Positions 17,503 to 25,629 of a stretch of DNA of 64,000 bases are shown in pieces. Made by a program: the position numbers and the translations under genes. The stretch lies in the NCBI GenBank assembly GCA_003220535.1, contig QHSU01000078.1, forward strand, positions 1 to 64,000, read 5' to 3'. Source of the DNA: Candidatus Rokuibacteriota bacterium. Its GTDB lineage: Bacteria; Methylomirabilota; Methylomirabilia; Rokubacteriales; CSP1-6. Numbering within the stretch: the first letter of the stretch is position 1; each line of letters begins with the position of its first letter. The notes beneath the pieces were generated by a model. That model did no database searches. It was not told where the DNA came from and saw nothing but the letters and a program-made list of their open reading frames with translations.

Positions 17503-18734
17503 GCCTGGAGGAAGTTCAGCGCCGACGCGACGTAGATCTTCGCCGCGTCGACGAGCTCGGTGATCTCGACGTACTCGTCGACCTGGTGGGGGATGAGACG
17601 GTTGCCGGGCCCGCAGGTCACGATGGGAATGCCGAGCGCCGTCCGGAGGATCGTTCCGTCGGTCGAGCCCGGGACGCCGCCGAAGACGGCGCGCCGTCCC
17701 GTCGCCTGGCGGACGCCCGCGACCATCGCGCGCGCCAGCGGCTCGGTCCGCTCGACTCTGGTCGCCAGCCGGAACCCGTTGACCGGCTCCCATTCGACAG
17801 TGCTCCCCGGGCATCGCGCCATCGCCCGGCGGCAGGCGGCGTCGATCTCGCGGACGACGGCGGCTTCGTCCGGCCCCGGCGTGAGCCGGACATCGAGGAG
17901 CGCCCGGGCGCTCGAGGGGATCACGTTGGGCTGTTCGACGCCCTGCACCGGCGCTCGGGCGATGGTCGGCGTCACCGTCGGTGGGCGGAGGTGCGGACTG
18001 CGACGACAGAGCCTGCGGAGTCGCCGCTCGAGCGCGGGCACCTCGTGGAGCAGCGCGCCGAGCGCGGTGATCGGGTTCACCCCGGCTTCCGGCATGGCCC
18101 CGTGGGCCATGCGGCCGCGAATCGCGACCCGCGCCCAGACCACGCCGCGCTGCTCGAGGCAGAGCTCGTTCTGTTCGGGTTCGCAGATGATCGCCGCGTC
18201 CAGCTCGCGCCCGATCGCGGTCGTGCAGAGGTGTTTGGCGCCGAGCATGTCCCCTTCCTCGTCGACGAGCGCGCCGACGACCAGGCGCCCGCCGAGCGCC
18301 ACACCGCTCCGCTTGATGGCGGCCGCGGCGACCATCGCCGCGGCGAGGCCGCTCTTCATGTCGGCGGCGCCACGCCCGTAAATGCGGCCGCCGACGAGAT
18401 CGGCTTCGAAGGGCGGATGAGTCCACTCGACGGGATCGCCCTCGGTCACCACGTCGGTGTGCCCTTCGAGCAGGAGGCTCTTGCCCGCGCCTTTCTCGCC
18501 CAGCCACGCCACGACGTTCGGACGTCCGGGCGCGACCTCCTGGACTTCGAGGTCGAACCCCTGTTTGGTGAGCCAGACTTCGACGTGGCGCGCGACCATG
18601 GCTTCGGTGGCCCCCGGGTCGTCCGGCCGCACCACGCTGGGGATCCGGATGAGTGCGCGGGTGAGCTCGATCAGCTCGTCTTCGTCGATGCAGGACAGCG
18701 CGGTTTTGACGACCGCGGCGCCGACGCGGGCCAC
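17499..18734 (-). CDS. M20-family metallopeptidase (ArgE/DapE-like)
   Basis: A 411-residue zinc hydrolase. LLEGHTDVV carries the first metal His and Asp, IYGRGAADMKSGLAA the bridging Asp, and GALVDEEGDMLGAKHL the catalytic Glu pair. The dimerisation domain starts near RGRMAHGAMPEAGVNP. Substrates of this family are N-acyl amino acids or dipeptides (acetylornithine, succinyl-diaminopimelate and others). It is the first gene of a tightly coupled unit with Memo, DUF1285 and PCYCGC. GTG 18734 has no convincing ribosome site; it may be translated from the upstream GroES-like gene, whose stop is 6 nt away. Its substrate is unknown. Confidence 0.85.
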   Translation of the reverse strand: MARVGAAVVKTALSCIDEDELIELTRALIRIPSVVRPDDPGATEAMVARHVEVWLTKQGFDLEVQEVAPGRPNVVAWLGEKGAGKSLLLEGHTDVVTEGDPVEWTHPPFEADLVGGRIYGRGAADMKSGLAAAMVAAAAIKRSGVALGGRLVVGALVDEEGDMLGAKHLCTTAIGRELDAAIICEPEQNELCLEQRGVVWARVAIRGRMAHGAMPEAGVNPITALGALLHEVPALERRLRRLCRRSPHLRPPTVTPTIARAPVQGVEQPNVIPSSARALLDVRLTPGPDEAAVVREIDAACRRAMARCPGSTVEWEPVNGFRLATRVERTEPLARAMVAGVRQATGRRAVFGGVPGSTDGTILRTALGIPIVTCGPGNRLIPHQVDEYVEITELVDAAKIYVASALNFLQA

Positions 18735-18740
18735 GGAGGA

Positions 18741-19046
18741 CTACTCGTGAGGAAAGGACAGGATGACCGAGTCGAGCCGGATGACGCGGTACTCCTCGCC
18801 CGCGATGTAGAAGTAATGCCCTTCCACCTCTTCGGCGGACTCCTCGAAGGCGACCACGGCTTTCAGGTCGGGCATCTCGCGAAACGCGTTGGCGCCCTCG
18901 TCGAAGCCGTCGCCGCGCGCGATCACCTCGCCGTAACGGATCGGAGAGCCCTTCGGGCAGTGCACGCGGACGTCAGCGGGACCCTCGGCCATCAGACGCA
19001 CCAGGAGATTGATTCCGTAAACCTGGATGGGGATCGGCGGCGTCAT
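18741..19046 (-). CDS. Small GroES-like beta-barrel protein
   Basis: A 101-residue protein whose second half resembles the co-chaperonin fold: YGEVIARGDGFDEGANAF is like the GroES RGEVLAVGNG loop and EEYRVIRLDSVILSFP like its final EVLIMSESDILAIV strand. The N-terminal part (PIQVYGINLLVRLMAEGP) replaces the GroES mobile-loop region, so it is not a standard GroES and no groEL is present. The ATG at 19046 lacks a Shine-Dalgarno but has TATGAT 6 nt upstream, suggesting a leaderless transcript. Function unknown. Confidence 0.5.
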   Translation of the reverse strand: MTPPIPIQVYGINLLVRLMAEGPADVRVHCPKGSPIRYGEVIARGDGFDEGANAFREMPDLKAVVAFEESAEEVEGHYFYIAGEEYRVIRLDSVILSFPHE

Positions 19047-19052
19047 GGCCAG

Positions 19053-19058
19053 ATCATA
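19053..19058 (-). promoter_or_regulatory. -10-like element 6 nt before a start codon (leaderless candidate)
   Basis: Minus-strand TATGAT separated by CTGGCC from the ATG at 19046. RNA would begin at or next to the start codon; there is no Shine-Dalgarno between. Confidence 0.35.
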
Positions 19059-19100
19059 CCACGCGAGATTTTGCCGCCCCGGGCGAGGCCGTGGCCGGGA

Positions 19101-20282
19101 TCATCCGCGCACCTCCGGGAGCTCCGCCTGGGCACCGCCCTTCCGCTCGATCGTCTCGAGCTTGGTCCCGAAGCGGTCGAACGCGCGCTCCGTTTCGGTG
19201 AACTGGCTCTGCGCGTTGCCGAGATGCCGGCCGAGCGTCCGCAGCGGCTCGCGCACCTTGTCGAGGTCGCCGGCGAGCCGGGCGAGGTCGTTCAGGATCT
19301 CACGCGCGTTGGCCTCGATCCGGAGGCCGCGCAATCCCAGGATGATCACCTGAAGATAGGCGTAGAGACTGTTCGGCGAGACCGGCACGACTCGCTTGGC
19401 GAGCGCGTACGCCGCGATCGGCTCGTCGCCAGCGTCCGTCTCGTCCTTGATGATGATCTCGTAGTAGACATTCTCGGCGGGAACGTACATCAGCGCGAAG
19501 TCGAAGGTGCCTTCGTCCGGCAGGATGTACTTCTTCGCGATCTCGTCGATGCGTGTCTTCACGTCACGCACGAACTGCCGCCGGACGGGCCGGCGCTTGT
19601 CCTCCTCCGCCTCGTCGAGCATCCGGCGGAAGTTCTCGAGCGGGAACTTGGCGTCCACCGCCACGAGCCGATCCCCGATCCGGATCGCGGCGTCCACCTT
19701 CTCGCCGCTCTTGAAGAGGTGCTGGATCGTGTAGTGCTCCTGCGGAAGCATCTGGGAGAGCAGCTCGGCCAGCAGTGTCTCGCCGAGCCCCCCGCGCACC
19801 TTCGGCGACTTGAGGATCTGCTCCAGGCCCTGGATGTCCTTGCCGACCTCGACGACACGCTGGGTCGCCTCGCCGAGCTTGCCGAGGCTGCCCTGCACCT
19901 CGCCGACGACCTTGGCGGCATGGTCGAGCCGATCGCCCATGGTCGTCTGCGCGGTCTGGATGAGCTTCATGCCCTCCTGGAGCTGCCGGGTCACCTCGGT
20001 GCTCACCCCCTTCAGCTCGGCCGCCACGCTCTGCTGCAGGCCGCCGAGGTCGCCCCGCATGCGGAGCGCGAGCTCGCCGACCTCGTGGCGCACCGCTTCC
20101 TGACCCTCGCGCCCATCGGCGCGGACGGCCTCGATCTGACGCTGGAGCAGCTCCGTGACCGCCTCGGCCGGCGCGGTGGCTCGCCGGAGCTCGCCCAGCT
20201 CCCGCCGCGTGGTCGCCAGGAGCCAGAGCCCGATCGCGACGAAGACGAGTACGACCGCAGCGAGCAGCCACTCAGCGACCAT
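19101..20282 (-). CDS. rmuC: RmuC-family DNA recombination protein
   Basis: A 393-residue RmuC homologue. Residues 1-25 are an N-terminal membrane anchor (EWLLAAVVLVFVAIGLWLLA), about 30-150 a long coiled-coil, and the rest the RmuC nuclease-like domain, with KSPKVRGGLGETLLAELL, VDAKFPLENFRRML and the conserved VSPNSLYAYLQVI. RmuC limits inversion and other recombination at short inverted repeats in E. coli. ATG 20282 is used because the residues start the membrane segment correctly. It overlaps the end of the TIGR02757 gene by 11 nt. Confidence 0.92.
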   Translation of the reverse strand: MVAEWLLAAVVLVFVAIGLWLLATTRRELGELRRATAPAEAVTELLQRQIEAVRADGREGQEAVRHEVGELALRMRGDLGGLQQSVAAELKGVSTEVTRQLQEGMKLIQTAQTTMGDRLDHAAKVVGEVQGSLGKLGEATQRVVEVGKDIQGLEQILKSPKVRGGLGETLLAELLSQMLPQEHYTIQHLFKSGEKVDAAIRIGDRLVAVDAKFPLENFRRMLDEAEEDKRRPVRRQFVRDVKTRIDEIAKKYILPDEGTFDFALMYVPAENVYYEIIIKDETDAGDEPIAAYALAKRVVPVSPNSLYAYLQVIILGLRGLRIEANAREILNDLARLAGDLDKVREPLRTLGRHLGNAQSQFTETERAFDRFGTKLETIERKGGAQAELPEVRG

Positions 20283-21168
20283 GGCGACCCTTCCGGACGG
20301 CACCGCGCTGCCAGTGGCGACAGACGCTCTTGAGGCCGCACGGCGCGCAGACACGCGCGTCGCGACGGTCGAGACAGGCGCCGGACATCCGTTTGTGGCA
20401 GAGCGCGAAGTCGAACTTCACCGGGTCGGCGGCGTCGATCGTGGCGAGGCGCTCCGTGATCTCTTCGGCCATGCGCCAGTTCCGCGAGCGGCGGCGCGTG
20501 AGGCCGATCGAGCGGCTGATGTTCTCCACATGGGTATCGACCGGCATGATCAGCCGCGACGGGGAGACGGACGTCCACAGGCCGAAGTCGGGCGGCTCCC
20601 GGCGCACCATCCAGCGCAGGAAGAGGTGAAGGCGCTTGCACGGACCGCCGACCGACGGCAGCGGGAAGAGATGGCGGTAGCCACGCGAGATGCGCCCGCG
20701 GGGGAAGACCTCGCCGAGCTCGGCGTCCAGGAACGCCCGGGAGAATCGCTCGAGCGCCGGGCCGATCGCGCCGCCGGCGTCGGTGTCGCCGGCCACGAAA
20801 GACTTCTCGAGCGTGCCGAAGCGCCCGAGGAGGTCGCGGGCGGCGATGCAGAACGCGATCAGGTCCCGCGGCCGATTGAAGCGATACCAGAAATTCTCGA
20901 AGGCGCCGGCGTCGCGGCGCGGATCGAACCCCCTCACGAACGCGGCGGGCGACGGCCCCATGCCGGCCAGGACGCGCTCGAGCTCTGCGCTGAAGAGGTC
21001 GACGCGGCCGTAGGCGAGGCACGCGGTGAGGAGGCCGACGAGTTCGCGGTCGCTCGGGTCGGTGTAGCGGAGGGGGAATCGGATGGCATCGAGCTCGACC
21101 CTCGTGCCGTAGTCGAACTCGCGATAGAGCCGCTCGAGCGGCTGTCGCAGACGCTGCGCTGCCGTCAT
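20272..21168 (-). CDS. TIGR02757 / DUF2400 family protein
   Basis: A 298-residue member of TIGR02757, a family distantly related to HhH-GPD DNA glycosylases such as EndoIII. DSAELVGL-type helices at the start, MPVDTHVENISRSIGLT in the middle and a C-terminal cysteine cluster (C at FALCHKRMSGAC, then CAPCGLKSVC) that could hold an Fe-S cluster or zinc are visible. A base-excision or DNA-repair role is assumed from the fold but not proven. ATG 21168 or ATG 21186 could be the start. It overlaps rmuC, forming a small genome-maintenance pair. Confidence 0.82.
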   Translation of the reverse strand: MTAAQRLRQPLERLYREFDYGTRVELDAIRFPLRYTDPSDRELVGLLTACLAYGRVDLFSAELERVLAGMGPSPAAFVRGFDPRRDAGAFENFWYRFNRPRDLIAFCIAARDLLGRFGTLEKSFVAGDTDAGGAIGPALERFSRAFLDAELGEVFPRGRISRGYRHLFPLPSVGGPCKRLHLFLRWMVRREPPDFGLWTSVSPSRLIMPVDTHVENISRSIGLTRRRSRNWRMAEEITERLATIDAADPVKFDFALCHKRMSGACLDRRDARVCAPCGLKSVCRHWQRGAVRKGRHGR

Positions 21169-21203
21169 TCGAGTGCCTGGCCGCATGATAACATGCGCGC
21201 ATC

Positions 21204-22004
21204 ATGGAGGTCGGCATCGTCGGGCTCGGCGCCATCGGCCGGCAACTCTGCCTGGCCCTCGACGAGGGGATTCCCGGCCTCCAGCTCGCCGGCGCGACCG
21301 CTCGCGACCGCGAGAAGGCCGAGCGCTTCCTGTCGAGCCTCCGCGCCCCGGCGCCGTTCCTCTCGCTCGACGACCTCGTCCAGGCGTCGGATCTCGTGGT
21401 GGAGGCCTCCACGCAGGCGCACCTGCGTGAGGCGATCGCGCCCAGGACGCTCGGCGCCGGCAAAGACCTGGTGGTGCTCTCCTGCGGCGGCCTCCTGGGC
21501 CGCCAGGACTGGGTGGACCTCGCCGCTGCCAAGGGCTGCCGCATCCTCGTGCCCTCGGCGGCGATCGCCGGGCTCGACGGCGTCAAGGGCGCGCGGGTCG
21601 GCACGATCAGCTCGGTGACGATGGAGACGCGCAAGCCGCCCCGCGGCCTCGCCGGCGCGCCGTGGATCGAGCAGCAGAAGATCGACCTGGACGCGATCTC
21701 CCGCGAGACGCTGATCTTCGAGGGCACCGCCACCGAGGCCTGCCGCGCGTTCCCGGCGAACGTCAACGTGGTGGCCGCGCTCTCGCTGGCCGGAATCGGC
21801 CCGGAGAGGACGCGCATCCGCATCTTCGCCGTGCCCGAGCTGGCGACGAACCAGCACCGCATCACCGTGCAGGGCGAGTTCGGCCGGCTGTCGGTCGAGA
21901 TCGAGAATGTCCCGTCGGAGAATCCGCGGACGGGTCGGCTCTCCTACCTGTCGACGATCGCGCTGCTGCGCGACCTCTCCGCGACCCTCCGCGTCGGGAC
22001 CTGA
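21204..22004 (+). CDS. nadX: L-aspartate dehydrogenase
   Basis: A 266-residue protein with an N-terminal Rossmann motif (VGIVGLGAIGRQLC) and the aspartate dehydrogenase hallmarks: STQAHLREA, VLSCGGLLG, PSAAIAGLDG and the catalytic region KQIDLDAI-like followed by AFPANVNVVAALSLAGIG. NadX oxidises L-aspartate to iminoaspartate for NAD synthesis in organisms lacking or supplementing NadB. No nadA or nadC is adjacent in the window. It is divergent from the TIGR02757 gene across a 35-bp gap containing the palindrome GCATG-ATAA-CATGC, which may serve both promoters. Confidence 0.88.
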   Translation: MEVGIVGLGAIGRQLCLALDEGIPGLQLAGATARDREKAERFLSSLRAPAPFLSLDDLVQASDLVVEASTQAHLREAIAPRTLGAGKDLVVLSCGGLLGRQDWVDLAAAKGCRILVPSAAIAGLDGVKGARVGTISSVTMETRKPPRGLAGAPWIEQQKIDLDAISRETLIFEGTATEACRAFPANVNVVAALSLAGIGPERTRIRIFAVPELATNQHRITVQGEFGRLSVEIENVPSENPRTGRLSYLSTIALLRDLSATLRVGT

Positions 22005-22159
22005 CCCCGCCCGCTCGTCGCGCCCCCGCGCCGCTCCCCCGCTTTCCGGAATGCCCGAGACCGCGCCCCAAGAACTATGGGTTCTAGTTCCCAAAATTCC
22101 TTCCGGAAACACCGCGAAGTTGTTGATGACATCGCGTGTCGTGTCTTAGAGTGGATGGT

Positions 22160-23047
22160 ATGCGTGAGAGCGCTCACATCGCGTCGCGCCCGACGCTCCT
22201 GCCCCTCGCGCTCACGGGGGGCGTGCTCTGCTTTCTTCTGCTCCTGGTCCCCATGGGGACGCCGACCCGTGTGATCGACGCGGTGGTCCACTTCGACGTG
22301 AGCGTGTTCGCATTCTTCAGTCGATTCGCCGGACGATCGTGGACGGTCGATACGCTGATCTGGTCGGTGTGGACGCAGGCCGCCGTGCAGGGCGGCGTCG
22401 TGATGGTGCTCGTCTGGGGGGCCTGGTTCTCGCAGGGCGAGACACCCGAGAGTCGGCAGACACGGGCGGCGATGCTCTCGTCGCTGGTCGGCGTGTATGC
22501 GTGTATCCTCCTGACTCTCGTTCTCCGGGTCGTGCTTCCCTTCCGGGCCAGACCGATGGTGGATCCGACCAGCGCGTTTCAAATGCCGTACCTCCCGAAC
22601 GGCGCGATGCCGACGGCCGAGTCGACCTCGTTTCCGAGCGGCCACGCGGCGGTGCTGTTCGCCCTCGCCATCGGTCTGTGGTCGATCTCGAGGACCCTCG
22701 GCATCGTCGCCGGTTTCCACGGCCTGTTCGTCGTCTGTCTCCCCCGCGTGTATTTCGGGCGGCATTGGGCGACGGATATCGTGGCGGGTGCCGGCGTCGC
22801 GCTCGCGACGGTCCCGATGGTCAACGAGGTGCTCCGACGGAGCTCGCTCGTACCACGGCTCCTGGGATGGTCGGAGCGGCGCCCGGCGGCGTTCTACAGC
22901 GTCTTCTTCCTGTGCTCCATGGACATCGCGATGGATTTCGCGTTCGTCAAGACCGCGCTGAAGCTCGTCTCGATCCTCCAGCTCGTGCGCGGCGTCCACA
23001 TCACGAGGGTCGTGATGTGGATCGTGACCGGAACAGCCCCCGCGTGA
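22160..23047 (+). CDS. PAP2-family membrane phosphatase
   Basis: A 295-residue integral membrane protein with about six to seven hydrophobic segments and the three PAP2 motifs: LRVVLPFRARP (KxxxxxxRP-like), SFPSGHAAVLF (PSGH) and PRVYFGRHWATDIVAG (SRxxxxxHxxxD-like). Such enzymes remove phosphate from lipids such as undecaprenyl pyrophosphate or phosphatidic acid. A C-terminal stretch of about 75 residues after motif 3 contains another hydrophobic segment not typical of minimal PAP2 proteins. ATG 22160 was preferred over an in-frame start at 22136. It is followed by convergent genes. Confidence 0.82.
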   Translation: MRESAHIASRPTLLPLALTGGVLCFLLLLVPMGTPTRVIDAVVHFDVSVFAFFSRFAGRSWTVDTLIWSVWTQAAVQGGVVMVLVWGAWFSQGETPESRQTRAAMLSSLVGVYACILLTLVLRVVLPFRARPMVDPTSAFQMPYLPNGAMPTAESTSFPSGHAAVLFALAIGLWSISRTLGIVAGFHGLFVVCLPRVYFGRHWATDIVAGAGVALATVPMVNEVLRRSSLVPRLLGWSERRPAAFYSVFFLCSMDIAMDFAFVKTALKLVSILQLVRGVHITRVVMWIVTGTAPA

Positions 23048-23127
23048 GGCAAGCCCTCGGCCGCTCGTGCGGCTGGGTCGCTTCCAGTCGCTCGTCGGGC
23101 TGCAGCTTGGTGGCCCGGCGGTCGGCG

Positions 23128-23547
23128 CTAGCCGCTCGTCGAGCCTTCAGCCTGGTGGCGGTCGAGGACCCGCGCCATCGCGCGCCCCTTGTCGGGGTTG
23201 GGGTCCGGCACGACGCCGTAGGCCTCCCGCCCCTCGTGGCCCTCCGGCAAATACTCGGTGATGGGGAGGCCCTCGGAGTTCACGAAGAGAAGGCAGTGGC
23301 AGTACTTGTACTTCTGCATCTCGTCGCAGGCGCAGATCCACCGACGCAGCTTCGCCTCGGCCGCGGGGTCCGGATAGAAGTTGCAGGGACAGAGAGGCTT
23401 GCCGACCTGCTCGATGTGCCGGGCGAGCCCGGTCACGACCGTCTCGGTGACGCTCCGATCGGGGTGGAGCGATGTGCCCGACTTCTCGGCGTACTTTCGC
23501 GCGTACGCCCACATCTTGTCGATGTTGACCGCCGAGGGTTCGCTCAT
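23128..23547 (-). CDS. Ferredoxin-thioredoxin reductase catalytic-chain-like protein
   Basis: A 139-residue FtrB-type protein. The cysteine pattern LCPCNFYPD ... WICACDEMQKYKYCHCLLF (about 53-90) matches the [4Fe-4S] plus redox-disulphide arrangement of ferredoxin-thioredoxin reductase catalytic subunits. These accept electrons from ferredoxin and reduce a protein disulphide. No FtrA (variable chain) is near, as usual outside oxygenic phototrophs. It lies directly downstream of the selenocysteine glutaredoxin (13-nt gap) and trxB, so the glutaredoxin could be its substrate. Confidence 0.88.
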   Translation of the reverse strand: MSEPSAVNIDKMWAYARKYAEKSGTSLHPDRSVTETVVTGLARHIEQVGKPLCPCNFYPDPAAEAKLRRWICACDEMQKYKYCHCLLFVNSEGLPITEYLPEGHEGREAYGVVPDPNPDKGRAMARVLDRHQAEGSTSG

Positions 23548-23560
23548 GCCGCCTCCGCGA

Positions 23561-23797
23561 TTACGACGCGCCTAGCGCCGCATCGATCTGCGCCGGATTG
23601 AATCCCGTGAGCCGCTTGTCCCCGATCAGGAGCACCGGCAGCGACGTGACGCCGAGCGCCATCAACTCCTCCCGCGCCTTGGGATCGCGGCCGACGTTCC
23701 GCTCGATGAACGCGATGCCTTTTTGCGATAGATACTCCATCGCTTTATGGCAGGGCCCTCAGCCGACGTTGCTGTAGACGGTGACCGACACGGTCAT
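23561..23797 (-). CDS. Glutaredoxin-family protein, probable selenoprotein (UGPC active site)
   Basis: Read through one TGA this encodes a complete 78-residue glutaredoxin-like protein: beta strand MTVSVTVYSNVG, then TGA (23759-23761) followed by GPC, so the active site is U13-G-P-C16 in place of CGPC/CPYC. The helix CHKAMEYLSQKGIAFIERNV, cis-proline TSLP (about 51-54) and the end TGFNPAQIDAAL are typical. Nothing else is unusual: there is no frameshift and no other stop. AAGGAGA lies 9 nt before ATG 23797. A SECIS-like hairpin follows the TGA. It is flanked by trxB and the FtrB-like gene on the same strand. It should be a thiol-disulphide or peroxide-linked reductant; selenocysteine glutaredoxins are known in other bacteria. 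Confidence 0.88.
23725..23743 (-). promoter_or_regulatory. Predicted bacterial SECIS element in the glutaredoxin gene
   Basis: On the mRNA, GCGAUGG pairs with CUAUCGC (7 bp, one G-U) around the loop AGUAU. The loop starts 23 nt after the UGA and has G at its second position. Stem length, loop size and distance are nearly identical to those of the element in the PCYCGC gene at 15435. Confidence 0.7.
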
Positions 23798-23870
23798 GAC
23801 GTCGCTCTCCTTGTGACGTGCGAGCACGTTTACCCCGACTCCCCGCGGCCGCGCCCATGATACAGCACCT

Positions 23871-24809
23871 CTAGTGCGCCTGCGTGGCCTCGAGGTAGCG
23901 CTCGGCCTCGAGCGCGGCCATGCAGCCCGTGCCGGCGGCCGTGACCGCCTGGCGGTATGTGAAGTCCTGGACGTCGCCCGCCGCGAAGACCCCGGCCACG
24001 CTGGTCTGTGTGGTTCCCGGCTTCACTTTAATGTAGTCGTTCGGCAGCAGCTCGATCTGGCCGCGAAAGAGCTGCGTGTTCGGCTGGTGCCCGATGGCGA
24101 CGAAGAGCCCATCCACCGGACGCTCCTCGAGGGCGCTGGTCTTCACATTCTTCAGTCGCACGCTCGTGACCTTGCCTTTGTCCACGTCGAGGATGTCGTC
24201 CACGGCCCTGTTCCAGAGAAACTCGATCTTCGGATTCTTGAAAGCGCGCTCCTGCATGATCTTCGAGCCGCGGAGCGCGTCGCGCCGGTGGACGACGTCC
24301 ACCCGCCGGCCCAGGCGGGAGAGATAGAGCGCTTCCTCCAGCGCCGAGTCCCCCCCGCCGACGACCATGATGTTCTGGTCCTTGAAGAAGAAGCCGTCGC
24401 AGGTCGCGCAGGTCGAGACGCCGCGCCCCATCAGCTTCGACTCCGCGGGGAGCCCGAGAAGCTTCGACGAGGCGCCGGTCGCGATGACGACGGTGTGAGC
24501 CTCGAAGGCCTGCTCGCCCGCCGTGACGACGAACGGACGCACCGAGAAGTCCACCGCCGTCACGTCCTCGGGAATCATCTCGGTGCCGAAGTGCGCCGCT
24601 TGCTTCTGCATCGTCTCCATCAGCTCGGGCCCCTGGATGCCCTCGACGAACCCCGGGTAGTTCTCGACGAGCGTCGTCAGCATGAGCTGACCGCCGAACT
24701 GCACCCCGATGAGCATGAGCGGCGCCAGGTTGGCGCGCGCCGCGTAGATGGCCGCTGTATAGCCGGCCGGCCCCGATCCGATGATGAGCACCTTCCGTGT
24801 GGTCGCCAT
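23871..24809 (-). CDS. trxB: Thioredoxin reductase
   Basis: A 312-residue low-molecular-weight thioredoxin reductase: FAD site IIGSGPAGYTAAIYAARA, redox-active CATC in GVSTCATCDGFF, NADPH site VVGGGDSALEEAL and the C-terminal FAD motif GVFAAGDVQD. It transfers electrons from NADPH to a thioredoxin-type partner. No thioredoxin gene is in the window; the selenocysteine glutaredoxin 73 nt downstream is a candidate partner. There is no Shine-Dalgarno; TACAAT lies 6 nt before the ATG, so the mRNA may be leaderless. Confidence 0.95.
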   Translation of the reverse strand: MATTRKVLIIGSGPAGYTAAIYAARANLAPLMLIGVQFGGQLMLTTLVENYPGFVEGIQGPELMETMQKQAAHFGTEMIPEDVTAVDFSVRPFVVTAGEQAFEAHTVVIATGASSKLLGLPAESKLMGRGVSTCATCDGFFFKDQNIMVVGGGDSALEEALYLSRLGRRVDVVHRRDALRGSKIMQERAFKNPKIEFLWNRAVDDILDVDKGKVTSVRLKNVKTSALEERPVDGLFVAIGHQPNTQLFRGQIELLPNDYIKVKPGTTQTSVAGVFAAGDVQDFTYRQAVTAAGTGCMAALEAERYLEATQAH

Positions 24810-24815
24810 GAGCCT

Positions 24816-24821
24816 ATTGTA
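24816..24821 (-). promoter_or_regulatory. -10-like element 6 nt before trxB (leaderless candidate)
   Basis: Minus-strand TACAAT, spacer AGGCTC, then ATG at 24809. No ribosome site lies between. Confidence 0.4.
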
Positions 24822-24882
24822 GCGAGGGACGCACCGCTCGCCCCATTCCGCTCCTCTCTTTCGTTAGATGCGAATCGATCCC

Positions 24883-25629
24883 TCAGAGTTTCAGGATCGA
24901 CGCCAGCTCGCCGAGGTCGCGAATCTCGTAGGTCGGAGGCGCGACCCCGGACGGCAGGGGCTCGCCGTCCCGGTTGATCCAGGCAACGTCCATGCCGATG
25001 CGCTGGGCCCCGAGCACGTCCATGTCGGCGCGATCGCCGACGAAGAGCGACTCCTCGGCCCGCACGCCGAGGCGACCCAGCGCCGCGTCGAAAATATCAC
25101 GCCTCGGCTTGCGCCAGCCGACCTCGTCCGACACGACGATGGTCTCGAACAGCTCCACGACGCCCGCACGCTCGAGGATGTCGAGCGCCGTCGGGGTGTA
25201 GTCGAAGTTCGAGACGACCGCCAGCCGATAGCGCTCGGCGAGTCGGCGCAGCAGTGGCCGGTGGTGCGCCGGGAACTCGGCGGCGCGCCCGAGGGCGCCG
25301 CGGTGCGCGTCGATCAGCGTCCGCCCGAATCCGGAAGGCAGAGCGGCCTCGTCCAGCCCGAGCCGGCGGAAGAAGTGCGCGAACCGTGCGGCGGCCGGCA
25401 CCTCGCGGTGATCGATCGCGCGCAGGCGCTCGGCCTCTCGCCAGCTCTCGCCCAGCGCCTCGTAGCACCGCTCGAGACCGATCTGGGGCGCCTGCGTCTG
25501 CAAGATCGCGTGCAGCATCCCGGCCGACGAGCGCACGGCCTTGCCGTTGATCTGGATCTCGGGCATGCGCTCACGGTCGAAGCGGACCAGGGTGTCGAAC
25601 AGGTCGAACAGGACGGCGGTGTAGGTCAT
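24883..25629 (-). CDS. HAD-superfamily hydrolase
   Basis: A 248-residue HAD hydrolase with a helical cap. AVLFDLFDTLVRFD carries the nucleophile (D-x-D-T changed to DLFDTL with the two Asp in place), VVSNFDYTP motif II, RKPRRDIF motif III lysine and FVGDRADMDVLGA motif IV. It resembles phosphoglycolate phosphatase/haloacid-dehalogenase-like proteins. It is the last gene of the glycolate/lactate oxidation operon and overlaps the DUF2203 stop by one base (TGATG). A role in phosphoglycolate removal would fit that neighbourhood but is not proven. Confidence 0.8.
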   Translation of the reverse strand: MTYTAVLFDLFDTLVRFDRERMPEIQINGKAVRSSAGMLHAILQTQAPQIGLERCYEALGESWREAERLRAIDHREVPAAARFAHFFRRLGLDEAALPSGFGRTLIDAHRGALGRAAEFPAHHRPLLRRLAERYRLAVVSNFDYTPTALDILERAGVVELFETIVVSDEVGWRKPRRDIFDAALGRLGVRAEESLFVGDRADMDVLGAQRIGMDVAWINRDGEPLPSGVAPPTYEIRDLGELASILKL

